From CAZWVM01 sp964637705 (GTDB lineage Bacteria; UBA8481), in NCBI GenBank assembly GCA_964637705.1, contig CAZWVM010000064.1, forward strand, positions 1-17,858: DNA of 17,858 bases, written 5' to 3'. Made by a program: the position numbers and the translations under genes. Below are positions 13,409 to 17,858 of the stretch, piece by piece. Numbering within the stretch: position 1 is the stretch's first letter; the number at the start of each line of letters is the position of its first letter. The notes under the pieces are model-generated. The model worked only from the letters and a program-made list of their open reading frames with translations. It was not told the origin of the DNA and made no database searches.

Positions 13409-15331
13409 ATGAAGCGCGTCCTCCTCGCCTTTCTCCTCGTCGCCGTCATCGCCGCCGGGGCCTGGTTCGCATGGAAACGCCTCGCGGCGCCGCCGCCGCC
13501 CGGCCCGGAACTCCTCGACCAGGTGCAGGAGGCGGCCTTCCGCTACTTCTGGGTCAACTGCGATCCCGCGAAGGGGCTCATCCTGGACCGCGCCAACAAC
13601 GTCCAACCCTGTTCCCTCTCCTACGCCCCGTCATCGATCGCGGCCACGGGCTTCGGACTCGCGGCGCTCCCGGTCGGCGTGGAGCGGGGGTGGGTGAGCC
13701 GGGACAGCGCGCTCGCGCGGGCTCTCGCGACCCTTCGCGCGATGCGCGACGTCGCCCAGGCCACGAACGGCTTCTACTACCACTTCCTCGACGCGCGCTA
13801 CGCCAAGCGGCACGGGCAGTGCGAGGTCTCCTCCATCGACACCGTCCTCTTCCTCGCCGGCGCTCTCACGGCCGGATCCTACTTCGGCGGCGAGGTGGAA
13901 ACGATCGCGCGGCAGCTGTACGAGCGCGTGAACTGGCCCTGGATGCTCGACGGCGACTCCACCTTCTCGATGGGCTGGAAACCCGAGCGCGGTTTCCTCC
14001 CCGACCGGTGGCGCCACTACGACGAGTCCTCGCTCCTCTACCTCATGGCCATCGGTTCCCGCACGGCCCCGGTCCCGGCCGGGTGCTGGTCGGCGGTGAA
14101 GCGCGAGGCCGGTGAATACGAGGGGCACGTCGCCCTCGCCTCCGCTCCTCTCTTCACCCACCAATACAGCCATCTCTTCGTCGACTTCCGCAACACCAAC
14201 GACGGGCAGACCGATTTCTGGGCCTCCTCGGTGGCGGCAACCCTGGCGAACCGGCAATTCTGCATCGAGAAATCGGACGAGTTCCGGACGTATGGCGAGA
14301 ACTCCTGGGGGCTGACCGCCTGTGACGGTCCCATGGGCTACAAGGCCTACGGCGCCCCTCCCGGCCGCGCGATCCACGACGGCACGATCGCGCCGACGGC
14401 GGCGCTCGGCTCCTTCCAGTTCACCCCGGACCTCTCGTGGCAGGCGCTCCTCCACATGCGAACGATCCCCGGCCTCTGGGGACTCTACGGTTTCGCCGAC
14501 GCGTACAACCTCGAGAAGCCCGACCGGCCCTGGATCGCGATGGACGCGATCGGGATCGACCAGGGCGCGATCCTCCTCTCGATCGAGAACGCCCGGTCGG
14601 GCCTCATCTGGCGGCTCTTCTCGTCGCGCCCCGAGATCCAGCGCGCGCTGGGGCTCTGCGGCTTCAAACCCGGGCCGCTCGCGTTGAGACCGTCCTTCCG
14701 CGTCGGACCGGGTTCCCTCCGCAACCTCGGGCAGAGGCCCGAACTCGCCGTGCCGCGGTTGCGCTTCGAACCGCTGATCGACGGCGCGATCGACGACGCG
14801 TGGAAGACGGCCGGAAGCATCCTCCTGGACGAGTCCTGCCGCGAATCGGGTTCGGCCGACGACGCCTCCGACGCCTCGGCGCGCGTCCGGGTCCTCTGGA
14901 ACGAGAACGCGCTCTTCGTCCTGGCCGAGGTTTTCGACGAGGAGATCGTCGCGCGGCACGCGGGCGCGGAGATGCACCGCGACGACCTCGTCGAGATCTA
15001 CATCGACCCCGAGTTCAACGCGCTCACCTGGGGCGGCTCGAAGGACTTCCAGATCGGGCTCGCCCCGAACGGATCCGCCTGGGCCTGGTTCCAGGGCGTG
15101 GACGCCCTGTCGGCCGGCGTCACGACGGCGGTCGCCCGGCCCACGGGCGGCTACACCATCGAGGCGCGGATCCCCTGGTCCTTCCTCGGCATCGCGCCCC
15201 GGGCGGGGAACGTCATCGGTTTCTGCCCGGCCCTGCACGACGTCGATTCGCGGGGCTCGATCGAGGCGAAGTTCAGCTGGTTCTTCCTCGATCCGGGGAT
15301 TCATCTCGGACGGATGGTGCTGGCGGAGTGA
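13409..15331 (+). CDS. GH144-type (glycoamylase-like, PF10091) enzyme with C-terminal CBM9-like domain
   Basis: 640 residues. A hydrophobic N-terminus (residues 4-21, then WKRLAAPPPPGPE) is a signal anchor or uncleaved signal, placing the enzyme outside the cytoplasm. Residues 35-425 match the PF10091/COG5368 family: AAFRYFWVNCDPAKGLILDR, EVSSIDTVLFLAG (139-151), HYDESSLLYLMAIGS (203-217), DGQTDFWASS, WGLTACDGPMGYKAYG and DGTIAPTAALGSFQFTP. Characterised GH144 members are endo-beta-1,2-glucanases; Glu206 in HYDE is a candidate catalytic or substrate-contact residue. Residues 450-640 look like a CBM9-like/DOMON sandwich (IDGAIDDAW, VLWNENALFVLAEVFD, DDLVEIYIDPE, YTIEARIPWSFLG). The ATG follows the gap by 3 bases, so an earlier start cannot be excluded, but this one gives a natural signal sequence. 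Confidence 0.85.
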   Translation: MKRVLLAFLLVAVIAAGAWFAWKRLAAPPPPGPELLDQVQEAAFRYFWVNCDPAKGLILDRANNVQPCSLSYAPSSIAATGFGLAALPVGVERGWVSRDSALARALATLRAMRDVAQATNGFYYHFLDARYAKRHGQCEVSSIDTVLFLAGALTAGSYFGGEVETIARQLYERVNWPWMLDGDSTFSMGWKPERGFLPDRWRHYDESSLLYLMAIGSRTAPVPAGCWSAVKREAGEYEGHVALASAPLFTHQYSHLFVDFRNTNDGQTDFWASSVAATLANRQFCIEKSDEFRTYGENSWGLTACDGPMGYKAYGAPPGRAIHDGTIAPTAALGSFQFTPDLSWQALLHMRTIPGLWGLYGFADAYNLEKPDRPWIAMDAIGIDQGAILLSIENARSGLIWRLFSSRPEIQRALGLCGFKPGPLALRPSFRVGPGSLRNLGQRPELAVPRLRFEPLIDGAIDDAWKTAGSILLDESCRESGSADDASDASARVRVLWNENALFVLAEVFDEEIVARHAGAEMHRDDLVEIYIDPEFNALTWGGSKDFQIGLAPNGSAWAWFQGVDALSAGVTTAVARPTGGYTIEARIPWSFLGIAPRAGNVIGFCPALHDVDSRGSIEAKFSWFFLDPGIHLGRMVLAE

Positions 15332-15346
15332 AAAGAGAAGAATGGA

Positions 15347-15419
15347 ACCACAAGAGATCACAGAGAATATTCATTTTCGAATTGAATATCTCGGGTTCTC
15401 TCTTGTGTAACTCTGTGGT
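15347..15419. repeat. AT-rich imperfect inverted repeat (MITE-like)
   Basis: Outer arms ACCACA (15347-15352) and TGTGGT (15414-15419), and inner arms ATATTCA (15367-15373) and TGAATAT (15383-15389) around a 9-nt loop, with related but unequal sequence between them (CACAAGAGATCACAGAG against the complement of CTCTTGTGTAACTCTG). It fills the 118-bp space between the GH144 and GH35 genes and is far richer in A/T than its surroundings. Sequences of this ACCACAGAG...CTCTGTGGT kind recur as dispersed repeats in several bacterial phyla; that is recollection, not a search result. It may add a hairpin that sets relative expression of the two genes. Confidence 0.6.
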
Positions 15420-15449
15420 GAAGCAAAGCGAAAAAGGAGTCATGACCTC

Positions 15450-17411
15450 ATGAAGAAGCGCGGCGTGGCGGTGAAGGGCGGCAGGCTCGAGATCGGCGGA
15501 AAACCGCGGTTTCTCTACTCCGGCGAGATGCACTACTTCCGGATGGACCCGAAGGAATGGCCCGCCCTCCTCCGGAAGGCGAAGTCGCTCGGGATGAACG
15601 CGGTCTCCACGTACGTGCCGTGGCGGTGGCACGAGGTGGAGGCGCCCCGCGGCGCGCAGGGTGCGCGCTACGACTTTTCGGGCGCGACGGACCCGCGCCG
15701 CGACCTCGAGCGCTACATCGAACTCGTCCGGAAGTCCGGCCTCGATCTCATCCTGCGCCTCGGCCCGGTCTGCAACGGCGAGATGCGCTACGAGGGCCTG
15801 CCGGACCGGGTCGCGTGCGACCCCAAAGCCTGCAAGCAGCCTGAAGAGGCGCTCCACCACTCGACCGCGCCCGGCTACCTGGCGAAGGAATTCCTGAAGC
15901 AGTCGACCCACTGGCTGAAGGCCCTGCTCCCGATCGTCGTCAGGAACCAGGCGCCCCTCGGCGGGCCGGTGATCCTGGTGCAACTGGACAACGAGATCGG
16001 GATGGTCCACTGGATCTCCGGCCAGAAACTGGAGCCCGCCTCCTTCGCGAAGTATTTCGGCGCGCTCCGGGGGCTGGCCCGGAAGTCCGGCGTGACGGTG
16101 CCCCTCATCGCCAACATCCCCCAGTTCTACGACTACGACACGCGGGGCCGCGGGAACTGGGCCCCGCTGACGGCGCAGATGTTCGAGGAGTTCGAGGCGC
16201 GCGGCGTGAACCTCATGGGCGGGGCTTACCAGCCCCGGCGCCTGGACAACGACAACGTCCACGACATCCACCTGGCGACGGAGGCGGTGCGCTCGGTGCA
16301 GAAGGACTCGATCTCCTTCTGCGCCGAGACGCAGGTCGGGATGCTCTTCGACCGGCCCCGCATCTACCCCCGGGACGTGGACCTCCTCCTGCACGTCGCC
16401 TCGATGACCTCCCTGCGCGGCCTGAACCTCTACATGCTCGCCGGCGGCGAGAACCCGCCCGGGGTGGGCGAATTCGGAATCCGCCACGACTGGCAGGCCC
16501 CGATCTCGCCGGAGGGCGTGATCCGCGACCACGGCGACCCGATCCGCTCCTGGGGGAGGACGATCGGGAAGATCGAGCCCTACCTCGCCGCGGGCGATAC
16601 GCACGCGCCGGTGGACCTGGCGGTGCCCTTCGAGTATTACCGCGACCCGAAGGGGCCGCGCCTCGCGGAGTGTTTCACCCATCTCTTCGACGCGACCGCC
16701 CGCCTGCTCTTCCTGGCCGGTTTCCCCCCGCGCTGGATCTGGCTGGGGCAGGGCGCGAACCGGAACCTCGTGAAGCGGCCCTTCCGCTCGAAGCACGTCT
16801 TCGTCTTTTCTCTCGAGGTGATGGATGCGGCGGCGCAGCGCGAGGTCGTCGCCCTCATCCGGGCCGGGCGCAAGGTGGTCATCGGGCCGGAACTCCCGGT
16901 GAAGGATGCGCGCGGGCGCGCCTGCACGATCCTCGCGGATTTCGTCGGCGCGAAGAGGATCGGCGGCAAGCCCGATTCCTCGCAGTCGCTGCTCTTCGGG
17001 GAGACGATCCTGAATCTCCGCAAGCCCTGCACCGTCTCGGTCAAGGACGCCTGGATCGTGGGAACCTGGGGCGATCTCCCGATCGCCTTCACCAGGCGCA
17101 TCGGGCGCGGCCGCGTCACCTTCGTGGGACAATCGCTCTCGGACCGGCAGACGCAGCAGAAGGCGGCCTTCGAGCAACTGCTTGTGAAGGAAGGGCTTTC
17201 CCCCTTAGTATCCTTCCGTTCGGCTGCGGAGGACCAGCCCGTCGCCCTCGTGCGGCGGCTCGGGAAGAAGGCCCTCGTGCTCGTCGCGAACATGCACGAG
17301 ACGGACTGGACGGGCGAGGTCGTCGTCGGCCGCGCCGCGAAGCGCCTCTCGATCCCCGGGCGATCGGCGCGACTCTTGGAACAGAGCGGAGGCCGTTTAT
17401 GGCAAGCGTAA
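15450..17411 (+). CDS. GH35-family beta-glycosidase (beta-galactosidase-like)
   Basis: 653 residues with no signal peptide, hence cytoplasmic. The N-terminal TIM barrel (about 1-340) carries the GH35 landmarks FLYSGEMHYFRM, MNAVSTYVPWRWHE, LILRLGPVCNGEMRY, the acid/base Glu182 in VQLDNEIGM and the nucleophile Glu293 in FCAETQVGM. Later parts (about 450-653) are accessory domains, including a glutaminase-like segment around AAQREVVALIRAGRKVVIGP and a C-terminal strand-rich part. Most GH35 enzymes are beta-galactosidases, but a GH35 beta-1,2-glucosyltransferase has, to my memory, been reported from Ignavibacterium album, which fits the neighbours here. The ATG at 15450 has AAAGGAGT 10 bp upstream. 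The gene overlaps the following ABC ATPase by 13 bp. Confidence 0.9.
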   Translation: MKKRGVAVKGGRLEIGGKPRFLYSGEMHYFRMDPKEWPALLRKAKSLGMNAVSTYVPWRWHEVEAPRGAQGARYDFSGATDPRRDLERYIELVRKSGLDLILRLGPVCNGEMRYEGLPDRVACDPKACKQPEEALHHSTAPGYLAKEFLKQSTHWLKALLPIVVRNQAPLGGPVILVQLDNEIGMVHWISGQKLEPASFAKYFGALRGLARKSGVTVPLIANIPQFYDYDTRGRGNWAPLTAQMFEEFEARGVNLMGGAYQPRRLDNDNVHDIHLATEAVRSVQKDSISFCAETQVGMLFDRPRIYPRDVDLLLHVASMTSLRGLNLYMLAGGENPPGVGEFGIRHDWQAPISPEGVIRDHGDPIRSWGRTIGKIEPYLAAGDTHAPVDLAVPFEYYRDPKGPRLAECFTHLFDATARLLFLAGFPPRWIWLGQGANRNLVKRPFRSKHVFVFSLEVMDAAAQREVVALIRAGRKVVIGPELPVKDARGRACTILADFVGAKRIGGKPDSSQSLLFGETILNLRKPCTVSVKDAWIVGTWGDLPIAFTRRIGRGRVTFVGQSLSDRQTQQKAAFEQLLVKEGLSPLVSFRSAAEDQPVALVRRLGKKALVLVANMHETDWTGEVVVGRAAKRLSIPGRSARLLEQSGGRLWQA

Positions 17412-17858
17412 TCTTCGACCGCATCAGGAAGCAGTATCCGAACGGTTTCAAGGCGATCCACGGGGCGAGCTTCGAGGTGCCGGACGGATCCTTCACCGTG
17501 CTCGTGGGTCCCTCGGGGTGCGGCAAGTCGACGCTCCTGCGCATGGTCGCGGGGCTGGAGCGGATCACGGAAGGCGAGATCCGGATCGACGGGCGGCGGG
17601 TGAACGAGGTCCCGCCGAAGGAGCGCGACATCGCCATGGTCTTCCAGGACTACGCGCTCTACCCGCACATGACGGTCGGCGAGAACATGGCCTATTCCCT
17701 GCGCCTGCGCGGCCTGCCGCGGGACGAGATCAAGAAGCGGGTCGAGTCGACGGCGGAGATCCTGGAGCTGGGACACGCCCTGTCGCGCAAGCCCGCCCAG
17801 CTTTCCGGCGGCCAGCGCCAGCGCGTGGCGGTCGGCCGCGCGATCGTCCGCAACCCGA
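17399..17858 (+). CDS. Sugar ABC transporter ATPase, MsmX/UgpC/MalK family (N-terminal part)
   Basis: 153 residues are present before the window ends. Walker A GPSGCGKST is at 37-45, Q-loop Gln83 in VFQDYALYPHMT (81-92), and the signature LSGGQ at 135-139 followed by RQRVAVGRAIVRNP. ALYPHMTVGENMAYSLRLRG is typical of the MalK/MsmX subfamily that powers CUT1 oligosaccharide importers; the C-terminal regulatory domain would lie beyond the edge. The ATG has CGGAGG 6 bp upstream and lies 13 bp inside the GH35 gene, so the two are coupled. No permease or solute-binding protein is seen in this window; as MsmX-type ATPases can serve several importers, its partners may be downstream or elsewhere. Confidence 0.93.
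   Translation, partial: MASVIFDRIRKQYPNGFKAIHGASFEVPDGSFTVLVGPSGCGKSTLLRMVAGLERITEGEIRIDGRRVNEVPPKERDIAMVFQDYALYPHMTVGENMAYSLRLRGLPRDEIKKRVESTAEILELGHALSRKPAQLSGGQRQRVAVGRAIVRNP

Noticed and set aside
10361..15331. A 1656-codon open frame across the assembly gap
   Set aside because: It overlaps the GH94 gene in another frame, joins the lipoprotein to the GH144 gene only because 100 N happens to keep a frame, and contains a lipobox and then a second signal sequence inside. The gap length is arbitrary, so this is two genes plus a shadow frame.
17437..17454. A third LacI-type operator
   Set aside because: CGGTTTCA matches one half of the operator, but the left half is not conserved and it lies in the coding sequence of the ABC ATPase (codons for NGFKA).
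1..17858. tRNA, rRNA, riboswitch, insertion sequence or integrase genes
   Set aside because: None recognised by eye on either strand. No transposase-like protein or attachment-site duplication was seen.

Overview
The window is GC-rich DNA from a diderm (Gram-negative) bacterium. The left part carries a run of lipid A genes, and most genes are packed with short gaps or overlaps. A block of exactly 100 N (13306-13405) looks like a scaffold gap, so this is probably a draft or metagenome assembly. Nothing in the sequence fixes the phylum.

Left region, 1-6672, all on the plus strand. It holds the end of lpxB, an MsbA-type lipid A exporter, lpxK, an LpxL/HtrB-family acyltransferase and the nucleotide-pool sanitising enzyme rdgB. 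These five sit 10 bp apart, 4 bp apart or overlap by 4 bp, and look like one operon. A compact 120-bp element with perfect 28-bp inverted ends separates rdgB from pgi (glucose-6-phosphate isomerase).

Middle region, 6669-8141. A rubrerythrin gene has its own sigma-70-like promoter, whose -35 box overlaps the pgi stop codon, and a rho-independent terminator. A GYF_2-like/PilZ protein on the minus strand converges on it.

Right region, 8142-17858. This is a carbohydrate-utilisation locus. A LacI-family regulator (9151-10227) is divergent from a small lipoprotein gene. The 370-bp spacer between them carries two identical TGAAAGCGGTTTCA operators, one lying between the -35 and -10 of the lacI promoter. 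The regulator runs by overlap into a GH94 phosphorylase, then a second lipoprotein that is a paralogue of the first. That lipoprotein ends in GTPAS repeats which run into the assembly gap. After the gap come a membrane-anchored GH144-type (glycoamylase-like, PF10091) enzyme fused to a CBM9-like domain, an AT-rich MITE-like repeat, a GH35 enzyme and the start of an MsmX/MalK-type ABC ATPase.

Inferred logic: an envelope GH144 enzyme cuts a glucan (beta-1,2-glucan is the favoured candidate because characterised GH144 enzymes are endo-beta-1,2-glucanases). The oligosaccharides are then imported by an ABC system, and cytoplasmic GH94 and GH35 enzymes break them down, with GH94 conserving bond energy as a sugar phosphate. 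The two lipoproteins may bind glycan at the cell surface or in the periplasm. The substrate is an inference. The GH94 protein (794 aa) is shorter than the characterised 1,2-beta-oligoglucan phosphorylases as I remember them, so its specificity is open. I saw no tRNA, rRNA, CRISPR array, insertion sequence or riboswitch.
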